A stretch of DNA of 64,000 nucleotides from ZC4RG35 sp036375695 (GTDB lineage: Bacteria; Actinomycetota; Acidimicrobiia; Spongiisociales; ZC4RG35), in the NCBI GenBank assembly GCA_036375695.1, contig DASVBU010000020.1, positions 1 to 64,000 on the forward strand, given 5' to 3'. The position numbers and the translations under genes were made by a program. The notes below the pieces were generated by a model. The model was not told the DNA's origin. It saw only the letters and a program-made list of their open reading frames with translations, and made no database searches. Below are positions 34,571-43,568 of the stretch, in pieces (the first letter of the stretch is position 1; every line of letters begins with the position of its first letter).

Positions 34571-35386
34571 ATGAATCCAATTCAGATTGTCGTCCTCTCC
34601 TTAGTGTTGCCTTCAATTGCTGGCGCTCTGGCCATTCTGATCTCCAATTCGATAACGCAGGCGTACAACGCGCGCAGATCGACACCATTTGCCTACGTTC
34701 ATCACTGGTGGGAGCCGGTCATAGAGCCCGAACAAGCTCGACTTGCCTCTCCGTTGCTCTTGGGGCTCCGTCGTCCCACACCAAACGTCCGCCCGACCCA
34801 AGAAGCTAAGGTACTGCAACGTTCCTCTTGGCTTGTCCGAAACAGCGAGGCTGAGCCCGCGGAGAAGGTTCAGATAGCCGCCTCGACTATGGCGGCCTGG
34901 CTTGTAAAACCCGCCTTTCCAATTCACCGCAGGTCCGCGGGAATCGTTGCACTCTGGGTCCTCAGAGTCTCGGTCCACAACGTGTCCAAGCGGCGTCTGG
35001 TGAGAGCTTCGGAGTTCGGCCGTCTTCGATTCGAGATTGATTTTCCAAGCGATTACTACCTCGGATGGAATCGAGGTTTCCTAGGACCGAGAGACGACTG
35101 GAGGGTCGGCATTGTGAGCGCTGTTCCCTCGCCCGAAATCACCCTCACCCATGACCTTGACGTTGGTCAGGTTGCTCGAGACGAGTTTGTATTCGGCCTT
35201 CCGGCTTCGACGCACCAGTCGTGGACCGCGCGAGACTTCCCGAGCGTCAGGGTCAAAGTGGTCGAGAACTCCATCACGATCCGAGTCAAGCCGTGGAAAC
35301 CCAGCCCACTCCGGTTACGCGACGCCTTCAGTCTCTTTCGCAGGGCCTATCGGCGACTCCGGAGGTCTTACAGACCTGTGTATTAG
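34571..35386 (+). CDS. membrane-anchored protein of unknown function in low-GC island
   Basis: 271 residues. One N-terminal hydrophobic helix (QIVVLSLVLPSIAGALAILI) anchors it; the rest is soluble, with beta-rich stretches (VALWVLRVSVHNVSKRRLV, RLRFEIDFPSDYYLGWN) and a very basic C-terminus (RRAYRRLRRSYRP). It looks like a sensor or effector with an Ig-like or beta-sandwich core, but no family is recognised. The base composition of 34480-35450 is clearly poorer in GC and richer in rare codons than neighbours, so recent acquisition is likely. Confidence 0.6.
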   Translation: MNPIQIVVLSLVLPSIAGALAILISNSITQAYNARRSTPFAYVHHWWEPVIEPEQARLASPLLLGLRRPTPNVRPTQEAKVLQRSSWLVRNSEAEPAEKVQIAASTMAAWLVKPAFPIHRRSAGIVALWVLRVSVHNVSKRRLVRASEFGRLRFEIDFPSDYYLGWNRGFLGPRDDWRVGIVSAVPSPEITLTHDLDVGQVARDEFVFGLPASTHQSWTARDFPSVRVKVVENSITIRVKPWKPSPLRLRDAFSLFRRAYRRLRRSYRPVY

Positions 35387-35451
35387 GTAGTCCGTGCTCG
35401 GCGCAAGCGTCGGGTCGCCTAGCCCGATGAGCGGCGCAGCAGTTCCCGCTC

Positions 35452-36945
35452 CTAAATCGTCTGCTTGACGAAGTCCCTGAGGTGGCCGGCCAGCCTGTCC
35501 AGGGACTTCAGATGGACGTACATCATGTGCCCGGCCTCGTAGTACTCCATCGAGACGTTGGGCCGCACCTCGGGGTCGAGACCCATGTGGCTGAAGGTGT
35601 ATTCGGTGGCGAAGTAGGGCGTGGCCAGGTCGTAGTAGCCATTGGCGACGAACACCTTGGTCCCCCGTGAGCGTGACATGACCTCGCGCAGCGCCTCCGA
35701 GGTGTCGACGTACTGGTTCTTGAAGTCCTCGTAGTCCCATTTCTGGAGGACCTCGGCGGACATGATCTCGTAGATCTCGTCGGTGTCGAAGCCGAGCTCC
35801 TGACGCAGGAACTGGTTCAGCGCCGACGCCGCCACGCCTCCCGTGGCGTCCAGGCTGGGGTCGGCCTCGATGCCGTCGCCGGCGGGGACGCGGTCGATCC
35901 CCGTGTAGCGGGAGTCGATCCTGCCCACGGTGCGCCTGCGGTCCCGGAGCAACTCCTTGCAGAAGCGGAGGATGTTGACCCTCAGGTCGTAGTGGTCGAC
36001 GTACTCCTCATCGAGACCGGTGTAGGCGGCCATCCGCTTCACGATCCGGCCCCGGGTCTTCGGATCCAGGTCGTCCCCCTTGGCCAGGGCCGTCCAGTAG
36101 TCACCGACGGCGAACTCCTCCACCTCTTCGAGGAAATCGGTCAGCTTCTCGTCCTGGAGCTTCTTGGGGAGCCGGCGGTGGTACCAGGCCGTGGCGGCGT
36201 AGCTCGGCAGGAAGAGCATGTAGGGAAGGTCGTTGCCCGGCGGGAAGAGCTTCCAGGCGACATCCGACTTGACGGTCTGGTAGTTGAGGACCGCCGAGAT
36301 GAGCATGATCCCGTTGAACTCGACGTTGTACCGGGTGAACAGCTCCCGGGCGAGACCCGCTGCCCGCAGGGTCCCGTAGCTCTCCCCCGCCAGGTACTTG
36401 GGCGACGCCCAGCGGCCGTTCCGGTTCAGGTACCGGACGATGAACGCGGCGAAGGCCTCGATGTCCTTCTTGAAGTGATAGAAGTCCTTGGCATCGTCCT
36501 TGTCGGCCGTGCGGGACAAGCCGGTGCCCATGGCGTCGATGCAGACGACGTCACAGACGTCGAGGATCGACTGCGGGTTGTCGACGAGACGACCCTGCAT
36601 GCCGACCTTGAAGCCGTCCTCGTCGAAGTGCATCCGCTTCGGCCCGAACAGGCCGAGGTTGAGCCAGACGGTCGAGGAGCCGGGCCCCCCGTTGAAGCAG
36701 AACAGGACCGGCCGTTCGGCGGGGTCGGCGCCGTCCTGGGTGTAGTCGACGTAGAAGAAGGAGACCTTCTTGTCCGCCACCTCGAACACCTGGGTGGCGG
36801 CGCGGGCGGTGTACGAGACCTTCGTGCGGCCGAACGTCCCGGTGAGCTTCTTCGAGGCCTCCTGCTCTGAGATCTCGGGCGTCTTCTTCTCGTCTTCCCG
36901 GGCTTCTTCCTTGGTCTCTTCCGTCTTGTCTTCGTCCTTGGCCAT
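35452..36945 (-). CDS. serine carboxypeptidase-like peptidase (family S10)
   Basis: 497 residues. The S10 signs are RPVLFCFNGGPGSSTVW (oxyanion hole), LAGESYGTLRAAGL with Ser179, NGYYDLATP with the Asp, and YEAGHMMY with the His. Family members cleave C-terminal residues at acid pH and are usually secreted. Here the first 35 residues are very acidic/basic (MAKDEDKTEETKEEAREDEK) with no signal peptide, so the protein appears cytosolic or leaves by another route. Start chosen as the ATG at 36945. Confidence 0.9.
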   Translation of the reverse strand: MAKDEDKTEETKEEAREDEKKTPEISEQEASKKLTGTFGRTKVSYTARAATQVFEVADKKVSFFYVDYTQDGADPAERPVLFCFNGGPGSSTVWLNLGLFGPKRMHFDEDGFKVGMQGRLVDNPQSILDVCDVVCIDAMGTGLSRTADKDDAKDFYHFKKDIEAFAAFIVRYLNRNGRWASPKYLAGESYGTLRAAGLARELFTRYNVEFNGIMLISAVLNYQTVKSDVAWKLFPPGNDLPYMLFLPSYAATAWYHRRLPKKLQDEKLTDFLEEVEEFAVGDYWTALAKGDDLDPKTRGRIVKRMAAYTGLDEEYVDHYDLRVNILRFCKELLRDRRRTVGRIDSRYTGIDRVPAGDGIEADPSLDATGGVAASALNQFLRQELGFDTDEIYEIMSAEVLQKWDYEDFKNQYVDTSEALREVMSRSRGTKVFVANGYYDLATPYFATEYTFSHMGLDPEVRPNVSMEYYEAGHMMYVHLKSLDRLAGHLRDFVKQTI

Positions 36946-37014
36946 GACGGGAGGCTAGAGCCCCGCGAGCGGGGAGTCCCCGAATCCGTCCCCATCCCTC
37001 GTTACGGTCGCATC

Positions 37015-37524
37015 ATGAGGCCTTCGCAGATGACCGATGTCCCCGTCGAAGTGTTGCGCAGCCCGCGTCGCCGCCGCACCGCTCAGGCCCGCTTCGAGCA
37101 TGGCCGCTTCCGGGTGATGGTTCCCTCGGGCCTGCCTGCCGATGAGGAGGCCCGGGTGGTCGCCGATCTCGTCGCCAAGGTTCGCCGACGGCTCGACTCG
37201 GGGAGCGTCGACCTGGAGAAGAGGGCCCGCGTCCTGGCCGCCCGATACGGCCTCCCCCGGCCGAGGGAGATCGTCTGGTCCTCACGGCAGGCCCGGCGCT
37301 GGGGGTCCTGCACGCCGTCAGACGAGCGGATCCGGATATCCGACCGGCTCACCTCGGTTCCCGAGTGGGTCCTGGACGCGGTGATCGTCCATGAACTGGC
37401 CCATCTCGCGGTGCCGGGACACGGGCCCGAGTTCGAGGAGCTGGTGGGGCGCTATCCGCTCACGGAGCGCGCCACCGGGTATCTCATGGCGTTGGAGCGG
37501 GTCGACCCCGCCCCGTCGTCATGA
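37015..37524 (+). CDS. YgjP-like (DUF45) metal-dependent hydrolase
   Basis: 169 residues, a short member of the WLM/YgjP zincin group. The zinc site is in VIVHELAHLAVPGHGPEFEEL (HExxH plus third His) and the upstream SSRQARRWGSCTPSDERIRIS block is the family hallmark. Such genes often sit next to restriction systems, but none is here. Ends 6 bases inside the convergent PspC gene. Confidence 0.88.
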   Translation: MRPSQMTDVPVEVLRSPRRRRTAQARFEHGRFRVMVPSGLPADEEARVVADLVAKVRRRLDSGSVDLEKRARVLAARYGLPRPREIVWSSRQARRWGSCTPSDERIRISDRLTSVPEWVLDAVIVHELAHLAVPGHGPEFEELVGRYPLTERATGYLMALERVDPAPSS

Positions 37525-37725
37525 CCCGGCCGGCTTCTCCGGGATGATGATCATCATGATCAGGTAGGCGACGATCCCGGGGAAGAAGACGCTGCTCATG
37601 CTGAGCACCACATAGCCGACCCGGACGAGGGTTGGGTCCCAGCCGAAGTACTCGGCGATGCCTCCGCAGACGCCGCCGATCATCCGATCGGTCCTCGACC
37701 GGTAGAGGCGTCTCGTCTCGGTCAT
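37519..37725 (-). CDS. PspC-domain small membrane protein
   Basis: 68 residues: LYRSRTDRMIGGVCGGIAEYFGWDPTLVRVGYVV, the PspC signature, followed by a hydrophobic helix (VFFPGIVAYLIMMIIIP). PspC-like proteins act in envelope stress. Three bases separate it from the E2 stop, so it is likely read with the dehydrogenase operon. Confidence 0.92.
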   Translation of the reverse strand: MTETRRLYRSRTDRMIGGVCGGIAEYFGWDPTLVRVGYVVLSMSSVFFPGIVAYLIMMIIIPEKPAGS

Positions 37726-37728
37726 GGT

Positions 37729-39057
37729 TCATCCAGTCAGGAAGAGCGCAGGTTCTTCCAGGTTCTCCATCAGCAGTGCCATGAATCGACGGCCCTGCGC
37801 CCCGTCGATCACACGATGATCGTACGAGAGCGAGAGTGGCATCACGGGGGCGACGCCGATCTCGTCGTCGTACACCACCGGCTTGGGGCGGGCCATGCCC
37901 ACCGAGAGGATGGCGGTGGTGCCGTAGGGGACGATGGGCGTCCCGTGTCCGCCGCCGACCGCGCCGATGTTGGAGACGGTGAAGGTCTGACCCGTCAGTT
38001 CCTCCACGCTCAGGGTACGGGCACGGGCGCCTTCTCCCAGACGACGGACCTCGGCGGCCAACTCCAGGACGCTCTTGGAGCCGGCGTCACGGATCACCGC
38101 CACCATCAGGCCCTCGGGCGTGTCGACGGCGATGCCCACGTCAGCCCGCTCGTGGACGACGAGGTCGTCTCCATCGATGGTGGCATTGAACTCGGGGAAC
38201 TCGGCCAAGGCGGGCACGACCGCCTTCACCACCAGGGCCTCGATCGGGATCTTGGTGTCGTGTCGATTGCTCAGCGCCTCTCGCACCTCGAGGAGACGCG
38301 TGGCGTCGATGTCGTCGAACGTGGTGACGTGCGGGATCTCGGCCCAGCTCTTCGCCATGTTGGCGGCGATGGTGCGGCGGAGCCGGGTCATCGGACGTCT
38401 GCTCGGCTGGGGCCGTTCGGCCGCCGGGAGCTGGGGCGCAGGCGCCGCGGTCCCGGCCGCAGGCGCCGCGGTCGTGATGGCCGATTCGGTGCTCGGGGCG
38501 GATGCGGCGGCGATGGCACGCTCGACGTCCTCCCTGGTGATGCGACCACCCGGGCCGGTCCCGCTCACCTGGGTCAGGTCGATGCCGTGGTCCCGGGCCA
38601 GCTTGCGCACAACCGGGAGCGCCTTGACCGTGGACGCCGCAGCCGGTTCGGCGGCCGGTCCCCCCGACGACAGGATTTCCGCCTCCTCGGTGATCGTGCC
38701 CACGATTGGCGCGCTCGTCGCCGGCTGTTCCACTGCGGGCTCGGCCGTCGGGGGGCTCGATGGCGCTCTCACCGAATCGTGCGCCGACTGGCTCTCCGCC
38801 GCCTCGGACGGCATCTCACCCGGCTCACCGATGACGACGAGGACGGAGCCGACGGCGACGGTCTCGCCCTCGGCTGCGCCATGGCTCAGCACCACACCCG
38901 CAAAGGGCGATGGGATCTCGACCACCGCCTTGTCGGTCTCGAGCTCGACGACAGGCTGGTCCTGTTCGACATACCCGCCCACGGGAACCAGCCAGCGGAC
39001 GATCTCCGCCTCGGTGAGGCCTTCGCCAATGTCGGGGAGTCTGAACTCTCGGGCCAC
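37729..39057 (-). CDS. 2-oxoacid dehydrogenase E2 component (dihydrolipoamide acyltransferase)
   Basis: 442 residues from GTG 39057, overlapping the E1beta stop by one base (TAGTG). One lipoyl domain with ELETDKAVVEI (lipoyl Lys about 43), a Pro/Ala-rich linker, an E3-binding domain (RKLARDHGIDLTQVSGTGPG), a second linker, and the catalytic domain with the HRVIDGAQGRRF active-site motif. It transfers the acyl group from lipoyl to CoA. Substrate (pyruvate or branched-chain 2-oxoacid) cannot be told apart; the separate E1alpha and E1beta genes fit either. Confidence 0.94.
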   Translation of the reverse strand: MAREFRLPDIGEGLTEAEIVRWLVPVGGYVEQDQPVVELETDKAVVEIPSPFAGVVLSHGAAEGETVAVGSVLVVIGEPGEMPSEAAESQSAHDSVRAPSSPPTAEPAVEQPATSAPIVGTITEEAEILSSGGPAAEPAAASTVKALPVVRKLARDHGIDLTQVSGTGPGGRITREDVERAIAAASAPSTESAITTAAPAAGTAAPAPQLPAAERPQPSRRPMTRLRRTIAANMAKSWAEIPHVTTFDDIDATRLLEVREALSNRHDTKIPIEALVVKAVVPALAEFPEFNATIDGDDLVVHERADVGIAVDTPEGLMVAVIRDAGSKSVLELAAEVRRLGEGARARTLSVEELTGQTFTVSNIGAVGGGHGTPIVPYGTTAILSVGMARPKPVVYDDEIGVAPVMPLSLSYDHRVIDGAQGRRFMALLMENLEEPALFLTG

Positions 39058-40034
39058 TAGTCCTCCAGTGCGTTCTCGGCGGCGGTGACGATGCGCTCCA
39101 CTGACGGAAGGTAGTGATGCTCCGACCGCTTGAGGGGGAAGATGGTGTCCCACCCCGTGACCCGCCGCACGGGTGTCTTCAACGAATAGAGGGCTCGCTC
39201 CTGGATGGTGGCGGCCACCTCGGCGCCGAGCCCAGCCGTGAATGGCGCCTCGTGGACCACCACCGCCCGGCCGGTCTTCTCGACGCTGGCGACGATGCCG
39301 TCGCGATCCAGCGGCGACAGGGTGCGGAGGTCGAGGACCTCGACCGAGACCCCGGCCTCTCCGAGGATGGTGGCGGCCTGGCGGGTCTCTCGCATCATCG
39401 CCCCCCAGGAGATCAGGGTCACGTCGGTGCCCTCGCGTTCGACACGCAGCGGGCCGATGTCGACCCGGTAGTAGATCTCGGGGACCTGTTCCTTCACCGC
39501 CCTGTACAGGCGGATCGGCTCGAGGAAGATCACCGGGTCGGGGTCCTCGATGGCGGCGAGGAGGAGCCCGCGGGCGTCCCTCGGAGTCGAGGGGACCACG
39601 ACCTTGATCCCCGGGATGTGGACGTAGGCGGCTTCGGTGGACTCGGAGTGGTGCTCGGCGGCGCCGATCCCGCCGCCGTAGGGGATACGGATCACCATCG
39701 GCGCGCTGTACCGATGGTTGCTCCGGTTCCGGATCCGGGCGACGTGGTTGACGATCTGGTCGTAGGCGGGATAGGAGAATCCCAGGAACTGGATCTCGGC
39801 GACCGGTCGCAACCCCGCCATCGCCAGCCCGAATGCGGCACCGACGATCCCCGACTCGGCCACGGGCGTGTCCGCCACCCGCTCCGCCCCGTATTTGGCG
39901 CGAAGACCATCGGTGACCCGGAAGACGCCACCTGCGCGTCCCACGTCCTCACCCAGGACCATCACCCGATCGTCCGCGGCCATGGCGGTGTCGAGGGCTG
40001 AGTTGATCGCCTGGGCGATGTTGAGCTCAGCCAC
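39057..40034 (-). CDS. 2-oxoacid dehydrogenase E1 beta subunit
   Basis: 325 residues from GTG 40034, overlapping the E1alpha end by 8 bases. E1beta features: VMVLGEDVGRAGGVFRVTDGL with the cofactor Glu, FGLAMAGLRPVAEIQFLGF, and VRRVTGWDTIFPLKRSEHHYLPS at the C-terminus. It completes the thiamine-diphosphate site with the alpha subunit and passes the acyl group to E2. Confidence 0.95.
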   Translation of the reverse strand: MAELNIAQAINSALDTAMAADDRVMVLGEDVGRAGGVFRVTDGLRAKYGAERVADTPVAESGIVGAAFGLAMAGLRPVAEIQFLGFSYPAYDQIVNHVARIRNRSNHRYSAPMVIRIPYGGGIGAAEHHSESTEAAYVHIPGIKVVVPSTPRDARGLLLAAIEDPDPVIFLEPIRLYRAVKEQVPEIYYRVDIGPLRVEREGTDVTLISWGAMMRETRQAATILGEAGVSVEVLDLRTLSPLDRDGIVASVEKTGRAVVVHEAPFTAGLGAEVAATIQERALYSLKTPVRRVTGWDTIFPLKRSEHHYLPSVERIVTAAENALED

Positions 40035-41163
40035 CCCCGGTGGCCTCCTTCTCCTGCTCGACCAGGTTGGGGGTCGGCTCGGCGAACATCCGGCGGAACA
40101 TGTCACCGGGCTCGGGCGCCGGAATCGCCTCCGCCCAGGCGACCGCCTCCTCGATGCGGTTCGACGCCTCGGTCTCCAATTGCTGCTGCCAGCCCGGGTC
40201 CCAGGCACCGGACCGCTCCAGGAGCTTCCTCACCCGCTCCAACGGATCGAGGCTCTCCCAGGCCGCGACTTCGGACTCCTTCCGGTAGCGGCCGGGGTCG
40301 TCGGCGGTGGTGTGCGGCCCGAGACGGTAGGTGACCGCCTCGATGAAGCTCGGCCCCTCGCCGGCACGGGCGCGGTCTGCCGCCTCCCTGACGGCGGCGA
40401 GCACGGCGACCACGTCGTTTCCGTCGACACGCACGCCCGGCATCCCGTATGCGATGGCCTTGTCGGCGATGGTCTCCGAGCGGGTCTGCTCCTCGACCGG
40501 GTGGGAGATGGCCCAGCCGTTGTTCTGGCAGAAGAAGACCGTCGGGGTCTCGTAGACGGCGGCGAAGTTCATCGCCTCGTGGAAGTCTCCTTCCGAGGTG
40601 GCGCCGTCACCGAACGAGGTGAGCGCGATGCGGTCGGTGCCCCTGAGCTTCTCCGCCCACGCCAGCCCGACTGCGTGGATCATGTGCCCGCCGACGGTGA
40701 TCGACGGCGGCAGGACGTTGACGTCTTCGGGGACCTCTCCCCCGCGCTCGTCGCCGGTGCGGCCGAGGATGAGGAGCCTCCACGGGTAGCCGGCCTTCCA
40801 GTTGAGGGCCGCGTCCCTATAGGTGCCGGCCACCCAGTCGCCAGGACGGAGCGCCGCGGCGGCGCCGATCTGAGCCGCCTCCTGCCCGCGGAACGGCGCG
40901 TAGGTGGCGAGACGGCCCTGACGTTGCATCGCCATCGATTTCTCGTCATAGACCCGGGCCTCGACCATGTCCGCGTAGAGGGACTTCATCTCCTCGAGCG
41001 TGACGGGGAGTCGATCGCGAACGGTTCCGTCGGGGTTGATCAGGTTGAACATGGAGCTGTCTTCGGGCGAAGTCTGCCCTGCCGCGCGAAGCGATGTCGT
41101 CTCGCCTTCGGTCGGGATCAGCGCTTCGAGCCCGCGGCCCAGCCCGGCCCTTCGTGAGCTCAC
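40027..41163 (-). CDS. 2-oxoacid dehydrogenase E1 alpha subunit with ParB-like N-terminal peptide
   Basis: 378 residues from GTG 41163. The main body starts near Met39 (MFNLINPDGT) and shows the thiamine-diphosphate motif GDGATSEGDFHEAMNF...CQNN and the phosphorylation-loop region HTTADDPGRYR. The first 38 residues are extra: RRAGLGRGLEALIPTEGE at 4-21 matches the N-terminal ParA-contacting peptide of chromosomal ParB proteins. GTG is preceded by AGGAAAGGGA about 12 bases away, while Met39 lacks a ribosome site. It follows ftsK on the same strand after 69 bases. Confidence 0.9.
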   Translation of the reverse strand: MSSRRAGLGRGLEALIPTEGETTSLRAAGQTSPEDSSMFNLINPDGTVRDRLPVTLEEMKSLYADMVEARVYDEKSMAMQRQGRLATYAPFRGQEAAQIGAAAALRPGDWVAGTYRDAALNWKAGYPWRLLILGRTGDERGGEVPEDVNVLPPSITVGGHMIHAVGLAWAEKLRGTDRIALTSFGDGATSEGDFHEAMNFAAVYETPTVFFCQNNGWAISHPVEEQTRSETIADKAIAYGMPGVRVDGNDVVAVLAAVREAADRARAGEGPSFIEAVTYRLGPHTTADDPGRYRKESEVAAWESLDPLERVRKLLERSGAWDPGWQQQLETEASNRIEEAVAWAEAIPAPEPGDMFRRMFAEPTPNLVEQEKEATGGG

Positions 41164-41232
41164 GTCTGGATGGTCCCTTTCCTCTGCCCCTATCGGAAAC
41201 CCGAGCTTAACCGCCGGTCGCCGGGTCTCCGA

Positions 41233-43515
41233 TCAGACCCGAGAGGACTCGGACTCGAGCAGCTCCTCCAACTCCTCGACAGTCATCAGGACCTCACGCG
41301 CCTTGGAGCCCTGCGACGGCCCGACGACCCCTTTGCGCTCCAGCGCGTCCATCACCCGGCCGGCGCGAGCGAAGCCGATGCGGAGCTTCCTCTGCAGCAT
41401 CGATGTCGACCCGAGCTGGGATCGGACCACCAGCTCCATGGCCTGGCGCACCAGCTCGCCGTCGACGTCGTCCTCGTCCTCGGTGTCGGAGGCCGACGAG
41501 GGCGGCGGCTCGAGCACCCTGTCCTCGTACTGGGCGTCCCTCTGCGCCTTGACCCATTCCACTACGGCGTGGATCTCGCTCTCGCGCACCCAGGCGCCCT
41601 GGATGCGCTGCGGACGGGGCTCCTTGGCCGTGACCACCAGCATGTCGCCCATCCCGACCAGCTTCTCGGCGCCGGCAGAGTCGATGATCACCCGGCTGTC
41701 GGTCTGGGAGGCGACGCTGAAGGCGAGACGGCTCGGGATGTTGGCCTTGATCACACCGGTGATCACGTCCACGGAGGGGCGCTGCGTGGCGATGACCAGG
41801 TGGATGCCGACGGCCCGGGCCATCTGGGCGATGCGCACGATCGACTCCTCCACCTCGCGGCCCGCCACCATCATCAGGTCGTTGAGCTCGTCGATGACCA
41901 CGACGACGTAGGGGAAGCGATCGAAGCCCTCGGGGTCGAGCTGGCCCTTGTCCAGCTTCTCCCGATAGCCCTCGATGTCCCTCACCTTGGCCTCGTTGAG
42001 CAGGTCGTAGCGGCGGTCCATCTCCGCCACCACCCACTTGAGGGCGTCGTTGGCCTTCTTCGGGTTGGTGATCACCCGGGTGAGCAGGTGTGGCACCCCG
42101 TCGTACTGGCCCAGCTCGACCCGCTTCGGGTCGACGAGGATGAGCCGGACGTCGTCGGGGTGTGTCCGCATCAAGAGCGAGGTGACGATGGAGTTGATGC
42201 ACGACGACTTGCCGGCCCCGGTGGCGCCCGCGATCAGGACATGGGGCAACTCGGCGAGATTGAGCAGCTTCGGGTTGCCCGAGATGTCGAGACCGAGCCC
42301 GATGGTCAGCGGCGGGTGCGGCATCGCCGCTTCCGCGCTGGAGAGGATGTCACCCAGCGAGACGAGGCGACGCTTCTGGTTGGGCACCTCGACACCGATG
42401 GCCTGCTTCCCCGGGATCGGGACGATGAGGCGGATGTCCGGTGTGGCCAGTGCATAGGCGATGTCGTGGGCGAGGTTGGAGACACGGTTCACCTTGACCC
42501 CGGGCGCCAGGGCGATCTCATACCGGGTCACGGTCGGCCCGGGAGTGATCCGGGTCAGCGTGGCGTCGACACCATGCTGGAGGAGGGTCTCCTCGAGACG
42601 GCGCGCCGTCTCGTCCAGCGCCTTCCTGTTGATGTCGCCGCCGGTGCCGGGTTCGAGCAGGTCGAGCGGCGGGAGGCGGTAGCCGCCCGGCGCAGCCGAG
42701 GCCGGGAGCGAGGTCGGCTTGGCGTGCTTCGGTGTCCGGTTGGTGGCCGGCTTCTCCGATGCCTTGCGCTTCGGCTTGGGTTTCTCGTGCTTGCCACGCG
42801 GGACGGCGACCACCGGCTGCGACGCCGGCACGGTGGCCAGCTTGTCGACCGGGCCTGCTTCGAGGAAGGCCGATCGGGCGAAGTCCCGCACCGAGCGCGC
42901 CATCGCCCCCACACCCAGGAACAGTTCCCGCACGGTCGTCTTCGTCATGACGAGGACTCCGACCGCGACGGTGAACGCCAGGATCACGAAGGCGCCCCAG
43001 TGGCCCACCACGCGACGCAACGGGAAGGCGATCAGGGCGCCGACGGCACCGCCCCGCTCCTGGACCAGTTCGATGTTCGGCTGGAGGGCGTATGCCCCGG
43101 TCAGCAGGTGGAACAGGGCGAGGGTGCCGATGAAGGTGGTCAGTCCACCCAGCGTGAGACGACGAGCTCCATGGCGCGAGTTGCCCACGATCAGGGCGAC
43201 ACCGATCCCGGCGAGGGCGGCGGGGACGACGAAGCGCCACACCCCGAAGAGGAACCTGCCCCCGGTGGCGATGCCCCGCCCCACCGGCCCGGCCAGATCG
43301 AAGAAGGAAAGGGTGACGAGGATGGCGAGGACCATGAGGAGCAGACCCCAGACGTCATCGGTCTGGCGTCCCAGTGTCTCCCTCAATCCGGTCCGCATGC
43401 CGGCCAGCGCCCGGCCCATGCGTCGGAAGAGGCTCTCCCGCTTGTTCCTACCGCTCTTCTTGGGGGACACCCGTCTCCGCCCGGACCCCTTCCGGGTGGG
43501 TGTCCTGCTTGGCAT
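41233..43515 (-). CDS. ftsK: DNA translocase FtsK/SpoIIIE
   Basis: 760 residues. Basic N-terminus, four or five membrane helices (about 45-200), a basic/Ala/Pro linker, then the motor: alpha-beta RecA-like domains with Walker A AGATGAGKSSCINS and Walker B VVVIDELNDLM, and a C-terminal winged-helix gamma domain (SMLQRKLRIGFARAGRVMDALERKGVVG) that reads polar sequences. It pumps chromosome ends through the closing septum. Upstream gap holds heptamer repeats; downstream is the E1alpha gene with a ParB-like tail. Confidence 0.96.
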   Translation of the reverse strand: MPSRTPTRKGSGRRRVSPKKSGRNKRESLFRRMGRALAGMRTGLRETLGRQTDDVWGLLLMVLAILVTLSFFDLAGPVGRGIATGGRFLFGVWRFVVPAALAGIGVALIVGNSRHGARRLTLGGLTTFIGTLALFHLLTGAYALQPNIELVQERGGAVGALIAFPLRRVVGHWGAFVILAFTVAVGVLVMTKTTVRELFLGVGAMARSVRDFARSAFLEAGPVDKLATVPASQPVVAVPRGKHEKPKPKRKASEKPATNRTPKHAKPTSLPASAAPGGYRLPPLDLLEPGTGGDINRKALDETARRLEETLLQHGVDATLTRITPGPTVTRYEIALAPGVKVNRVSNLAHDIAYALATPDIRLIVPIPGKQAIGVEVPNQKRRLVSLGDILSSAEAAMPHPPLTIGLGLDISGNPKLLNLAELPHVLIAGATGAGKSSCINSIVTSLLMRTHPDDVRLILVDPKRVELGQYDGVPHLLTRVITNPKKANDALKWVVAEMDRRYDLLNEAKVRDIEGYREKLDKGQLDPEGFDRFPYVVVVIDELNDLMMVAGREVEESIVRIAQMARAVGIHLVIATQRPSVDVITGVIKANIPSRLAFSVASQTDSRVIIDSAGAEKLVGMGDMLVVTAKEPRPQRIQGAWVRESEIHAVVEWVKAQRDAQYEDRVLEPPPSSASDTEDEDDVDGELVRQAMELVVRSQLGSTSMLQRKLRIGFARAGRVMDALERKGVVGPSQGSKAREVLMTVEELEELLESESSRV

Positions 43516-43568
43516 TGCTGCTGAGAATAGCCGTGAAACGCCCTAGTGACGGGATCTTTCTGGAGCAG

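Noticed and set aside
41170..43524. Open plus-strand frame of 784 codons opposite ftsK
   Set aside because: Mirror frame of ftsK, which has full Walker motifs on the minus strand; the antisense product is Gly/Arg/His-rich without any fold signature.
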